Origin: Phycisphaerales bacterium
Lineage (GTDB): Bacteria; Planctomycetota; Phycisphaerae; Phycisphaerales; UBA1924
DNA: 64,000 nucleotides
Reading direction: 5' to 3'
NCBI GenBank assembly: GCA_016699835.1
Contig: CP064987.1
Coordinates: forward strand, 3,224,001-3,288,000
Below, in pieces: positions 17,555 to 25,705 of the stretch; the stretch's first letter is position 1, and each line of letters opens with the position of its first letter. Below the pieces are notes generated by a model, which saw only the letters and a list, made by a program, of their open reading frames with translations, did no database searches and was not told where the DNA came from. Position numbers and translations under genes: made by a program.

Positions 17555-18841
17555 ATGAACACCGAACTGAGAAGTCATGTAGCACGCTTCACCGCACGGC
17601 TTGGGGCGTTCGCCCGTACCGGGGTGGCCTCGATCGCCATCGCGATTGCTGGAGCAGCCGCGATCGTGGGTCCGGCGCCAACCGCCTCGGCCCAGTTCCT
17701 GTCAGGTGGCATGAACATGGGGATGGACATGTCCATCTCGCGTCGGAGCCTGGATTCGTACGCGAAGATCCTGGACCTGACCGACGACCAGAAGACGGCC
17801 GCCCGGGCGCTGCTCGAGGGCCAGCGGGCTGCCGCCAAGGATCTCGCGAAGGAGATGCAGACCAAGATGGAGTCCATGATGGAGGAGGCTCGCGAGTCTT
17901 CCGACTGGACCCAGTTCCAGAAGAAGTCCATGGCCATCCAGGAAGAGATGGAGAAGAAGGCCACCTCGCAGGAGAAGGCCTTCTATGAGGATGTCAAACT
18001 CCTCCTGACCCCGGAGCAGGAAGCCCAGTGGCCGAAGATCGAACGCCACCGCCGGCGCGAGACCATCATGCGGTTCGGCATCGTCGGCGGCATGTCCGTC
18101 GATCTCTACAAGGTGCTCGATCAGGCCAAAATCGAGCCGGGTTCGGTTGAGGGTCTCGTCGAGATCCTTGATCGCTACGAGACCGATCTCGACACCCGCC
18201 TCAAGGACTTCGAGCGCATTGGCAAGGAAGCGCAGAAGAGCGCGGTGGGCGAGGGCATGATGGACTTTGAGGCCCAGCGCAAGGCGATCAAGGACGTTGA
18301 GGCCCAGGGTCGCATGATTCGCGACATCAACCGCGATTACACCCGCCGTGTGCTTGCCGTCATTCCCGAGGATAAGAAGGCTGAGGTGGAGTTGCTCATC
18401 AACCGCCGCATCCACCCGCGAGTGTACAAAGAGACCTACGCCGAGAAAGCGATGGCCGCGGCCCTTTCGATGAAGTCCCTCTCCGACGATCAGCGGTCCT
18501 CGCTCGCGGCCTACCAGACCACCTTCATGCGTGACCTCGCCAACGCGAATGACAAGTGGGCCAAGGCGAACGACGAGAAGGAAGAAAAGGCCGGGGGCAA
18601 GATCTCGGCAATGATGGACGGTTTCATGGGAGGCATGGATGGCATGGGCGGTGAGAAGGACACATCTGTCACCGATGCCCGAAAGGCACGCAAGGAAATC
18701 GAGGATCGGGCGTTAGACCGTCTGAAGTCCGTCCTTTCCGAGGAGCAGTACACCGCCCTCCCGGAGAAGAAAGCCGACCCTCGCGGGCAGATGGGCTTCA
18801 TTGAGGACATGGGCATCATGATGGAGGAGGACGAGGACTAG
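17555..18841 (+). CDS. Exported Spy/CpxP-like helical protein
   Basis: 428 residues. A long signal peptide ends near PTASA|QF. The mature part is Met-rich at its start (GGMNMGMDMS) and then highly charged and helical. It contains LDLTDDQKTAARALLEGQR and LLLTPEQEAQWPKIERHR, with a further LSEEQYTAL near the end; these are LTxxQ-like motifs of the Spy/CpxP periplasmic chaperone family. The protein is much longer than Spy (about 160 residues) and probably holds two such units. CAGGAG before the ATG supports the start. The gene lies 66 bp before gspE and may be part of the same transcription unit. A chaperone role is inferred from the motif only. Confidence 0.75.
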   Translation: MNTELRSHVARFTARLGAFARTGVASIAIAIAGAAAIVGPAPTASAQFLSGGMNMGMDMSISRRSLDSYAKILDLTDDQKTAARALLEGQRAAAKDLAKEMQTKMESMMEEARESSDWTQFQKKSMAIQEEMEKKATSQEKAFYEDVKLLLTPEQEAQWPKIERHRRRETIMRFGIVGGMSVDLYKVLDQAKIEPGSVEGLVEILDRYETDLDTRLKDFERIGKEAQKSAVGEGMMDFEAQRKAIKDVEAQGRMIRDINRDYTRRVLAVIPEDKKAEVELLINRRIHPRVYKETYAEKAMAAALSMKSLSDDQRSSLAAYQTTFMRDLANANDKWAKANDEKEEKAGGKISAMMDGFMGGMDGMGGEKDTSVTDARKARKEIEDRALDRLKSVLSEEQYTALPEKKADPRGQMGFIEDMGIMMEEDED

Positions 18842-18907
18842 CCGCCGTGGAGAAATACAAGCGATGTAGGACCGGTAACACCAAGGCGATCGACACCACG
18901 AACTCGC

Positions 18908-20587
18908 ATGCCCAACAACACCCCTTCGAGCAATGGCACCGTGATCGACGGCGGCAACCGCCCGAGCGTGGCGGTTCGCTCTGCATCCACACCACCAGTC
19001 CTTGAAGAAGTCCCCAAGGTCGATCCGGCCGCCTCGGCCCTGCTCAACGCCGAGCAGGCCGTCCGCCTTCGCGCCGTTCCCTTCGCGATCCATGGCTCGC
19101 GGGTCCACGTCGCGATGGTCAACCCCGAGGAGACCGAGGCCCTCGACGAACTCTCGATCCTCACGCGCAGGCCCGTCACCGGTGTGGGCATCGCCGAGGA
19201 GCCCTTCGCAGAACTCCTTCGCTCAACTTATGGCATCACCGCCGCCCAGATGGCCGCACGTCTCGGCGGTCAGGCGGAGGAATCCGACGATCTCATCGCC
19301 AACCTCGAAGCCATCCAGGCCGAGGATCTCCACCGGATGGCCGAGCAGCCGTCCCTTATCAACCTCGTCAACCTGATCATCCTCGAGGCGATCCGTGAGC
19401 GTGCGTCGGACATCCACGTGGAGCCGTTCGAGCGGCACCTTGCGGTGAAGTATCGTGTCGATGGCGTGCTCGTGGAGCAGGACTCGCCGCCCAGGACGCT
19501 CCAGCCCGCGATCACCAGCCGCATCAAGATCATGGCGGGGATGAACATCGCCGAGCGTTACGCGCCGCAGGACGGGCACATCACGCTCCGCTTCGAAGGC
19601 CGAAAGATCGACATCCGCGTCAGCACCGTCCCCACGATCTATGGCGAGTCGGTGGTCATGCGTGTGCTCGACAAGGAGGCCATCCGCCTCGACCTCGAGA
19701 CGCTCGGCATGCGTGAGCCCGACCGCGCGTCGATGCAGAAACTCATCGACCTGCCCCACGGCATGGTCCTTGTCACCGGGCCCACCGGATCGGGAAAGAC
19801 CACCACGCTCTACGCGGCGCTCACCAAACTCTACGACCCGAGCCTCAAGATCATCACCATCGAGGACCCCGTCGAGTACGAACTCAACGGCGTGAACCAG
19901 ATCCCCGTCAACCCGAAGCGCGGGCTCACCTTCGCGAACGGCTTGCGGTCCATTCTGCGCCAAGATCCCGACGTGATCATGGTGGGCGAGATCCGCGACG
20001 CCGAGACCGCCGAGATTGCCGTGCGTGCCGCGCTCACGGGGCACCTCCTCTTCTCGACGCTCCACACCAACAGCGCGATCAGCGCGCCGGGTCGCCTGCT
20101 CGACATGGGCATCGAGCCGTTCCTTTTGTCCAGCGTACTCGAGGGAATCCTCGCGCAGCGTCTTGGCCGAAAGATCTGCCCGCACTGCCGCGCCGCTGCA
20201 CCGCTTCCCGAGGAACTCCTGCATCGCTTGTCCGAGGTCGAACTCGCGATGTTCCCCGGGCGCCGCGGGTCCAAGGGCGTCGGGTGCGAGAAGTGTGACG
20301 GCACGGGCTATCGCTCGCGCATCGGGTTTTATGAGATGATCCTCACCAACTCGCCCCTTCGCCAGGCGATCTCGCAGCGTCAGAGCGCCCACGAGATGGT
20401 CCGCGCTGTTGGGCCCGGGTTTGTCACTATGCGCCGCGACGGGATGATCAAGGCTGCCCAGGGGCTGACCACCGTTGATGAAGTCCTCCGCGCCACACAG
20501 GATGCCGAGGATCTCCCGGGTCTCCTCTCGGCGAATGCGACGAGTGGCGGCGGTGTGAGTGGGAGTGGTGGGGGAACGACCGCGTGA
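18908..20587 (+). CDS. gspE: Type II secretion ATPase GspE
   Basis: Cytoplasmic hexameric ATPase that drives pseudopilus assembly in type II secretion. 559 residues. The N-terminal GspE-II domain (about 40-150) is followed by the core domain. Walker A GPTGSGKT lies at about 291-298, the Asp box IITIEDPVEYEL follows, then Walker B ILRQDPDVIMVGEIRDAETA and the His box ALTGHLLFSTLHTNSA. A zinc-binding loop with CPHC and CEKC is present near 420-460. All catalytic elements are intact. The last codons overlap the gspF start (GTGA). The closest alternative is a type IV pilus PilB, but the following gspG-H-I-J-K-L genes fit type II secretion better. Confidence 0.95.
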   Translation: MPNNTPSSNGTVIDGGNRPSVAVRSASTPPVLEEVPKVDPAASALLNAEQAVRLRAVPFAIHGSRVHVAMVNPEETEALDELSILTRRPVTGVGIAEEPFAELLRSTYGITAAQMAARLGGQAEESDDLIANLEAIQAEDLHRMAEQPSLINLVNLIILEAIRERASDIHVEPFERHLAVKYRVDGVLVEQDSPPRTLQPAITSRIKIMAGMNIAERYAPQDGHITLRFEGRKIDIRVSTVPTIYGESVVMRVLDKEAIRLDLETLGMREPDRASMQKLIDLPHGMVLVTGPTGSGKTTTLYAALTKLYDPSLKIITIEDPVEYELNGVNQIPVNPKRGLTFANGLRSILRQDPDVIMVGEIRDAETAEIAVRAALTGHLLFSTLHTNSAISAPGRLLDMGIEPFLLSSVLEGILAQRLGRKICPHCRAAAPLPEELLHRLSEVELAMFPGRRGSKGVGCEKCDGTGYRSRIGFYEMILTNSPLRQAISQRQSAHEMVRAVGPGFVTMRRDGMIKAAQGLTTVDEVLRATQDAEDLPGLLSANATSGGGVSGSGGGTTA

Positions 20588-21834
20588 CGACGTTCGCGTA
20601 CAAGACGCTCGCCTCGCGCGAGATGCAGACGATCGACGCCCCCGATCGGGCCTCGGCCTTGCGTCTGCTCGCTCGCATGGGCGTCACCCCGGCCTCGATC
20701 GCGTCGGTGAACGAGGCCCAATCGATCGCGGTCGCCGCGTCGGGAGATCCCACCCACCGGCGTGAAGAGGCCGCCGCGTTGCGCCGCGCCCACAGCATGT
20801 CCGGCGCCAATCTCGCCGCGCTCGTCCGTGAGATCGCGACGGCCCTCTCTGCGGGGCTTCCGCTCACGACGGCTCTTCGCGCGTGCGCCGGAAGGAACAC
20901 GACCTCGCGACGGGCCGTCATCATCCGCGCCCTTGTCTCCCAGATTGAGCAGGGGCGCAGTTTCGCCGACGCGATGGAGCAGTTCGGGCGTCCGTTCACG
21001 GAACTCCTCGTGAACCTCGTCCGTTCCGGCGAGGCCTCGGGCAAACTCCCCGAGACGATGGAGCAGTGCGCCGACCTTCTCGATCGCGACGTGAAACTCA
21101 AGCGGTCGATCGCCGGCGCCACGCTCTATCCCGCGATTCTCCTCGTGCTCATCGTGATCGCGATCGCGATCGTCGTGCTCTTCATCGTGCCGACGCTCCT
21201 GAAGAAGACGGGCCTGAGCGTCGCGCAACTTCCCCTGCCCACAAGAATCCTCAACGACATCGCGATGTTCGTGAAGGTCTATTGGCCATATCTCGTCCTC
21301 GCGCTCGGCGCCGGTTTCTTCGTCCTCAAGGCCACGCTCGCCAAGCCCGACGTTCGACTGAAGGTCGATCGCTTCCTCCTGCAAGTCCCGCTCCTGGGGC
21401 CGGTGTTGCGCGATGTCGCCGTGGCCCGGTTCACGCGCACGCTCGCGACCCAGGTCGGTTCCGGGCTTGGGGTGCTGACCGCCCTTCGCATCACCAAGGG
21501 CACGCTGGGCAACAAGGCGATGGAGTCCGTCATCGAGCAGGTCTCCGACGACGTCGCCGGCGGCAAGACCATCGCCGAACCGATGGAGAAGTCGGGCTAC
21601 TTCCCCGAGATGCTCGTGCAGATCGTTTCGCTCGGCGAGAAGTCTGGGCGTCTCGATGAACTGCTCAAGCAGGCCGCCAAGTCCTTCGACGATCGCGTCG
21701 AGGTCAGTCTCAAGGTCTTTACCGCCGCCCTCCCGCCCATCCTCGTGGTGATGGGCGCCTTGGGCGTCGGGTTTGTCGTGCTCTCCATCCTCCTCGCGCT
21801 CCTCGAGGCCCAGAACGCCACGGGAATCCGCTAG
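20584..21834 (+). CDS. gspF: Type II secretion inner-membrane platform protein GspF
   Basis: Polytopic platform protein that binds GspE and supports pseudopilus assembly. 416 residues, starting at a GTG that overlaps the gspE stop by 4 bp. Two T2SSF domains are visible, about residues 75-200 and 280-405, each beginning with the (F/L)xRxLAxxxxxGxxLxxAL pattern: REIATALSAGLPLTTALRAC and TRTLATQVGSGLGVLTALRI. Membrane segments lie near 180-205, 225-250 and 385-410 (VLIVIAIAIVVLFIVPTLL and the end FVVLSILLALLEAQN). The order and length are standard for the family. Confidence 0.94.
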   Translation: MTTFAYKTLASREMQTIDAPDRASALRLLARMGVTPASIASVNEAQSIAVAASGDPTHRREEAAALRRAHSMSGANLAALVREIATALSAGLPLTTALRACAGRNTTSRRAVIIRALVSQIEQGRSFADAMEQFGRPFTELLVNLVRSGEASGKLPETMEQCADLLDRDVKLKRSIAGATLYPAILLVLIVIAIAIVVLFIVPTLLKKTGLSVAQLPLPTRILNDIAMFVKVYWPYLVLALGAGFFVLKATLAKPDVRLKVDRFLLQVPLLGPVLRDVAVARFTRTLATQVGSGLGVLTALRITKGTLGNKAMESVIEQVSDDVAGGKTIAEPMEKSGYFPEMLVQIVSLGEKSGRLDELLKQAAKSFDDRVEVSLKVFTAALPPILVVMGALGVGFVVLSILLALLEAQNATGIR

Positions 21835-21852
21835 CCCTCAGGAACCAGGTCC

Positions 21853-22296
21853 ATGCGCCATACACGTCGTCACTTCCGCCGAAGCGCCTTCACGATCATC
21901 GAGGTCCTCGTGATCGTCGCGATCATCGGGATCATCGCAACGGTCATCGTCAGTCGCCTCGGCACCACACTGGGCCAATCCAAACGAAAGATTGCGCAGA
22001 CCAATGCAACCGCTCTCGCCAGCGCGATCAAACGATTCACCATCGATTGCCGCAGCCTCGAGCCGGGCGACACCCTCGACATCCTCCTCGAAGCACCCGG
22101 CGGCGACACGGCCAAGGGATGGCAAGGTCCCTACATCGATAACGCCGACGTCCTGCTGGACCCCTGGGGGCGACAGTTCGTCCTCATCGTCCCTGGCAAC
22201 TTCAACACCGACTTCGACGTTGTCTCCTATGGCTCCGACGGCGTCGAGGGCGGCGAGGGCGAGGCCGCCGACGTCATCCATGGCAAGCGAGACTGA
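21853..22296 (+). CDS. gspG: Major pseudopilin GspG
   Basis: Main pseudopilus subunit. 147 residues, starting MRHTRRHFRRSAFTIIEVLV. The prepilin leader is followed by the hydrophobic N-terminal helix with the +5 Glu. The residue just before the processed Phe is Ala instead of the usual Gly, which is tolerated in some prepilins but uncommon. The C-terminal half fits the GspG fold: GWQGPYIDNADVLLDPWGR and VSYGSDGVEGGEGEAADV, which correspond to the conserved DPWGxxY and SxGxDGxxGG(E)GxxAD blocks with the calcium-binding loop. The gene is 18 bp after gspF. Confidence 0.94.
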   Translation: MRHTRRHFRRSAFTIIEVLVIVAIIGIIATVIVSRLGTTLGQSKRKIAQTNATALASAIKRFTIDCRSLEPGDTLDILLEAPGGDTAKGWQGPYIDNADVLLDPWGRQFVLIVPGNFNTDFDVVSYGSDGVEGGEGEAADVIHGKRD

Positions 22297-22321
22297 TCCA
22301 CAAAAAGGAGACCTCTTCTCC

Positions 22322-22882
22322 ATGCGTCGCGGCTTCACCATCATCGAGGTTCTCGTCGTCGTCGTCCTCATCGGGCTGATGGCGGCCGTGGTCGTACCTC
22401 GCCTCACGGGCACACGCGCCGATCTTGTTTCGGAGGCCCAGAGCGTCGCCAATCTGCTTGAATCCGCCGCCCTTCGCGACCAGGTCAGCAGCCAGAGCCT
22501 CGCGATCTCCTTCACCAACGATACGTTCTCTGTCCTCTCGCTTGCCGCGCCCGATCCCAAGTCCAACGACCTCTCCTCGCATCAGTGGCAGGACGACCGT
22601 CTCGCCTCGCCGGTCCACCTCGAACGCCTCATGTTGAAAGTTGCCCGGGCCGATGGCGTTCCTCTCGACGAACGCACGTTCCGCGTCGAGTTCTCTCCCA
22701 CGAGCATCCGCCCGGAACTGATCCTCACCCTCGTGAACCCTTCGAACTCCGACAACGACGCCTGGACACTCACGCTCGCGCCCTCGGGCACCACCGTTGT
22801 GGTGACCGAGGGGCTCGAGCCGCCCGACCACACCACCGTTATCGACCTCGACGCCCAGGGTTCCGCGAACACGCCGTTCTGA
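22322..22882 (+). CDS. gspH: Minor pseudopilin GspH-like
   Basis: Minor pseudopilin of type II secretion. 186 residues from the ATG at 22322; a longer upstream frame overlaps gspG and is non-coding. The leader MRRG|FTIIEVLVVVVLIGLM has the canonical Gly at -1 and Glu at +5. A soluble beta-rich domain follows. It is weakly conserved, so the GspH name rests on position between gspG and gspI and on size. AAAAGGAG stands about 12 bp upstream. Confidence 0.82.
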   Translation: MRRGFTIIEVLVVVVLIGLMAAVVVPRLTGTRADLVSEAQSVANLLESAALRDQVSSQSLAISFTNDTFSVLSLAAPDPKSNDLSSHQWQDDRLASPVHLERLMLKVARADGVPLDERTFRVEFSPTSIRPELILTLVNPSNSDNDAWTLTLAPSGTTVVVTEGLEPPDHTTVIDLDAQGSANTPF

Positions 22883-22893
22883 TCGTTTCACCC

Positions 22894-23364
22894 ATGCACC
22901 TCACGCCGCGACATCTCCCGATCACGCACACACGCCGCGGCGTGCTCCTGATCGACACGCTCGTCGCTGTGGTCATCATGGGTGTCGCCCTTGCCGTGCT
23001 CATCGGGATCGCGTCTTCTGCCCTTCGCGCCCAGCAGCAGGGTGAACGCCTCCAGATCGTTGCGATGCTGTTGGACGAGAAACTCGCCATGGTCGTCGCC
23101 GTCGGTCCTGACACGTTCGCCCGCGAGTTCGACGAGGCCGGCTTGTGCGACGCCCCTTTCCAGGACTACCGCTACACGATCGACGTCTCCTCGACCACCG
23201 ATGGCGATCCTTACTCCGTCGTCGCCACCATTTTGTGGAACGAGTCAGGCCGTGAGCGATCCGAGTCCATGGAGGCCCTGATCGCGCCGCGACTGGGCGA
23301 TGATCCAGACCCCGATCGGCGCCCGCAGGAATCCGTCGAACGCACCTCGGAGAACGCGCCATGA
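22894..23364 (+). CDS. gspI: Minor pseudopilin GspI-like
   Basis: Minor pseudopilin, expected to join GspJ and GspK at the pseudopilus tip. 156 residues. The leader ends THTRRG and the mature part begins VLLIDTLVAVVIMGVALAVL. Gly at -1 is kept, but the usual Phe at +1 is Val and the +5 Glu is Asp, a conservative but unusual change. ALRAQQQGERLQIVAMLLDEKLA resembles the GspI pattern in which an amphipathic helix with NxxxAxxLAxxK follows the membrane helix. The stop overlaps the gspJ start by 4 bp (ATGA). Assignment rests on order, size and helix pattern. Confidence 0.82.
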   Translation: MHLTPRHLPITHTRRGVLLIDTLVAVVIMGVALAVLIGIASSALRAQQQGERLQIVAMLLDEKLAMVVAVGPDTFAREFDEAGLCDAPFQDYRYTIDVSSTTDGDPYSVVATILWNESGRERSESMEALIAPRLGDDPDPDRRPQESVERTSENAP

Positions 23365-24338
23365 AATGCACGCGCGTTCACCATCGCCCCGCGTTTACGC
23401 TCGTGGAAGTGCTCGTTGCCCTCGTTCTCTGCTCGCTCGTCGCCGGCGGTGCGGCCACCGCGCTGAGCGCCCTCGCCCGATCCCGTGCGACCTCACGCTC
23501 GCATCGTGAGGCGTTCGCCTCCGCCCAGGCCGGCGTCACGCGGATCGCCCGCGATCTGCAATGTCTTTGCCGCGATGCGGATCTCCTCCAGACTCACCTC
23601 ACCATCACCGATGGCGGCGCCGACATCGAGGCCCTCGATGGTGGCTCGGGCGCCGATTCCATCCTCGTCCGTTCACGCTCTATCCGACCTCTCCGTGATC
23701 CCTACACCGCGCCCGACGGCGGCGAGCAGATCGTCGAGTATCGCGTCGGCGGCGATTCCCTCGACAATCCGTTCCCCACGCTCTGGCGCCGCGCCGAGAT
23801 GGCGCTGGGTTCCAAGGCCGACATCGGAGGCCTCGCCTGGCGCGTCGCGCCCGGCATCGAGACGCTCGCCATCGATGCCTTCGACGGCTCCGAGTGGTTC
23901 CCCGAGTGGGACACCGACCACGACGGCATGCCCCACGCTGTTCGTATCTCCATGACCACGCGCTCCAGCGATGGACTCGCCTCCGCGACCTATCGAGCCG
24001 TCGTGCCCGTCGATCGCGTGCCCATTCCGTTCACGCCCGAAGCCGAGACCACTGACGAGACCGACTCCGGCAACCCAACGACGCCATCTCCAAACGCCAC
24101 CACTGGCACCGGAGGCACTGGGAATGACTCCGGTGGCTCTGGCGGTGGAGGCGGATTCATACGTGAAACTCCCACGACCGGCGGCGGCGGTGGTGGAGGA
24201 GGTGGAGGTCCAACAACCGGCGGCGGCGGCGGCCGAGGCACCGGCGGCGGGAACACCGGTGGAGGAAACGGCGCAGGCGCGGGTGGACCACGCGGCGGCA
24301 GCACACCACCGGGCGGTGGGGGAGGTGACCGCCCATGA
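23361..24338 (+). CDS. gspJ: Minor pseudopilin GspJ-like with long glycine-rich tail
   Basis: Minor pseudopilin of the tip complex; 325 residues, longer than usual (about 200). The prepilin segment is HHRPA|FTLVEVLVALVLCSLVAG, again with Ala at -1 and Glu at +5. The GspJ-like domain runs to about residue 225: RIARDLQCLCRDADLL, EYRVGGD, LWRRAEMALG and PHAVRISMTTRS. After a Thr/Ser/Pro-rich linker the last 70-75 residues are almost only Gly with Thr, Pro and Arg. The coding DNA of this tail is a simple GGC/GGT repeat. The tail is absent from typical GspJ. The gene is coupled by ATGA overlaps on both sides. Confidence 0.85.
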   Translation: MKCTRVHHRPAFTLVEVLVALVLCSLVAGGAATALSALARSRATSRSHREAFASAQAGVTRIARDLQCLCRDADLLQTHLTITDGGADIEALDGGSGADSILVRSRSIRPLRDPYTAPDGGEQIVEYRVGGDSLDNPFPTLWRRAEMALGSKADIGGLAWRVAPGIETLAIDAFDGSEWFPEWDTDHDGMPHAVRISMTTRSSDGLASATYRAVVPVDRVPIPFTPEAETTDETDSGNPTTPSPNATTGTGGTGNDSGGSGGGGGFIRETPTTGGGGGGGGGGPTTGGGGGRGTGGGNTGGGNGAGAGGPRGGSTPPGGGGGDRP

Positions 24339-25705
24339 TTCCCGCAATCACACGCCGCTCGGTCCTCATTCCACGCACGCGCCGCGCGTTCGCGCTCCTG
24401 CTCGTCCTCTGGACGTTCATGCTCTCGGTGGTTGTCGTCGGCTCCATCCAGGCGACGGCCTATGCGCAGGCCGTCGGCGGGCGTGAGGCCCTTGCGCGCA
24501 CGCGTGCCTACTGGGCCGCCCGCAGCGGCGTCGAGGCTACGCTCGCCCGCGTCGAGAATGCCACGCTCGACTCCGATCAGTCCAACGCCTTCCGCGTCTT
24601 CGATGATGCCGCCCAGGTCGCCGAGGGGGCGATCGACCGCGCTGTTTACACTGTCGTCCACTCCACACCCACCGGCGAGGTCCTCGGCCCCGCCGACGCC
24701 CACGCCAAACTCAACATCAATCGCCTCACGCCAGAGCAACTGCTCAATATCGAGCCGCTCATGTCCGAGGACATTGTCGCGAGCATCGTGGACTGGATCG
24801 ACGAGGACGATGAGTCCCTCGCCCTGGGCGCCGAGTTCTCGTACTACAACTCGCAGACCACGCCGTATCAGCCGCGGAACGCGTTCTTCCGCTCGATCCA
24901 GGAACTCGAGCTCGTCGCCGGAGTTGCGGTCGATGAGGTCCGCGGCGAGGACTGGAACCTCAACTCGCTCCTCGACCCCAACGAGGACGATGACGACGCC
25001 AGCCTTCCCTGGGACAACCGAGACGGCACGCTCGACCTGGGCTGGGCCGGCGTGTTGACCGCCGCCAGCGTCGAGAGCCACTTCACGTCCACCGGCGAGG
25101 AGTATGTCGATCTCAAGACTGCCGCGACCGCCGACCTCACCAAACTCATCGGCGTCGAGGACGATCAGGCGCAGATCATCATCGACCACGCGAGCGAGAG
25201 CGGCGCCACGATGGCCGACTACATCCGCACCACGCTCCCCCAACTCCAGTCCCAATCCGGCACCGGCGGCGACACCAACTCCTTCGGGTTCAACTCTGCG
25301 CCCCAGGTCGCTCCCCTCACCGACGAGCAACTCACCAAACTCCTCGATACCTGCTCCATCGGCGTCATTCCCGCGGGTGTCATTCCCGGGCGACTCAACA
25401 TCAATACCTGCGAGCGTGAGACCCTCGAGATGCTCCCGGACATCCCGCCGGAACTCGTCGACGAGATCATCGCCGAGCGGGACACCCGCCCCGATGGGTT
25501 CGCCTCGATCGTCGAACTCGCCGAGGTCCAGGGAATGTCCCGCACCCGCCTCGCCCAGATCTACGATCTGCTCACCGTCCGATCGAACGTGATCGAGGCC
25601 ACCGTCCGCGGGCGCGACGTCACCACCGGCATCGAAGTTGAAATCGTCGTGACGATCGATCGTTCATCCGTCCCGGCCGTCATCAAGGAGTTCCGAGTTC
25701 AATGA
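24335..25705 (+). CDS. gspK: Type II secretion minor pseudopilin GspK
   Basis: Largest minor pseudopilin, capping the pseudopilus tip. 456 residues. It starts with Arg-rich residues and RRAFALLLVLWTFMLSVVVV, a processing site in which the +5 Glu is absent, as is normal for GspK. ARTRAYWAARSGVEATLARV is the usual start of the periplasmic part. Two SAM-like/helix-hairpin-helix regions are visible: AHAKLNINRLTPEQLLNIEP with IVDWIDEDDE, and later GRLNINTCERETLEMLPDIP. The length is greater than in Proteobacteria (about 320) because of an acidic insert near 200-260. It overlaps gspJ and gspL by 4 bp each. Confidence 0.9.
   Translation: MIPAITRRSVLIPRTRRAFALLLVLWTFMLSVVVVGSIQATAYAQAVGGREALARTRAYWAARSGVEATLARVENATLDSDQSNAFRVFDDAAQVAEGAIDRAVYTVVHSTPTGEVLGPADAHAKLNINRLTPEQLLNIEPLMSEDIVASIVDWIDEDDESLALGAEFSYYNSQTTPYQPRNAFFRSIQELELVAGVAVDEVRGEDWNLNSLLDPNEDDDDASLPWDNRDGTLDLGWAGVLTAASVESHFTSTGEEYVDLKTAATADLTKLIGVEDDQAQIIIDHASESGATMADYIRTTLPQLQSQSGTGGDTNSFGFNSAPQVAPLTDEQLTKLLDTCSIGVIPAGVIPGRLNINTCERETLEMLPDIPPELVDEIIAERDTRPDGFASIVELAEVQGMSRTRLAQIYDLLTVRSNVIEATVRGRDVTTGIEVEIVVTIDRSSVPAVIKEFRVQ

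Noticed and set aside
23990..25330. Minus-strand open frame of 446 codons with a long proline run
   Set aside because: Antisense shadow of the gspJ glycine tail and gspK.
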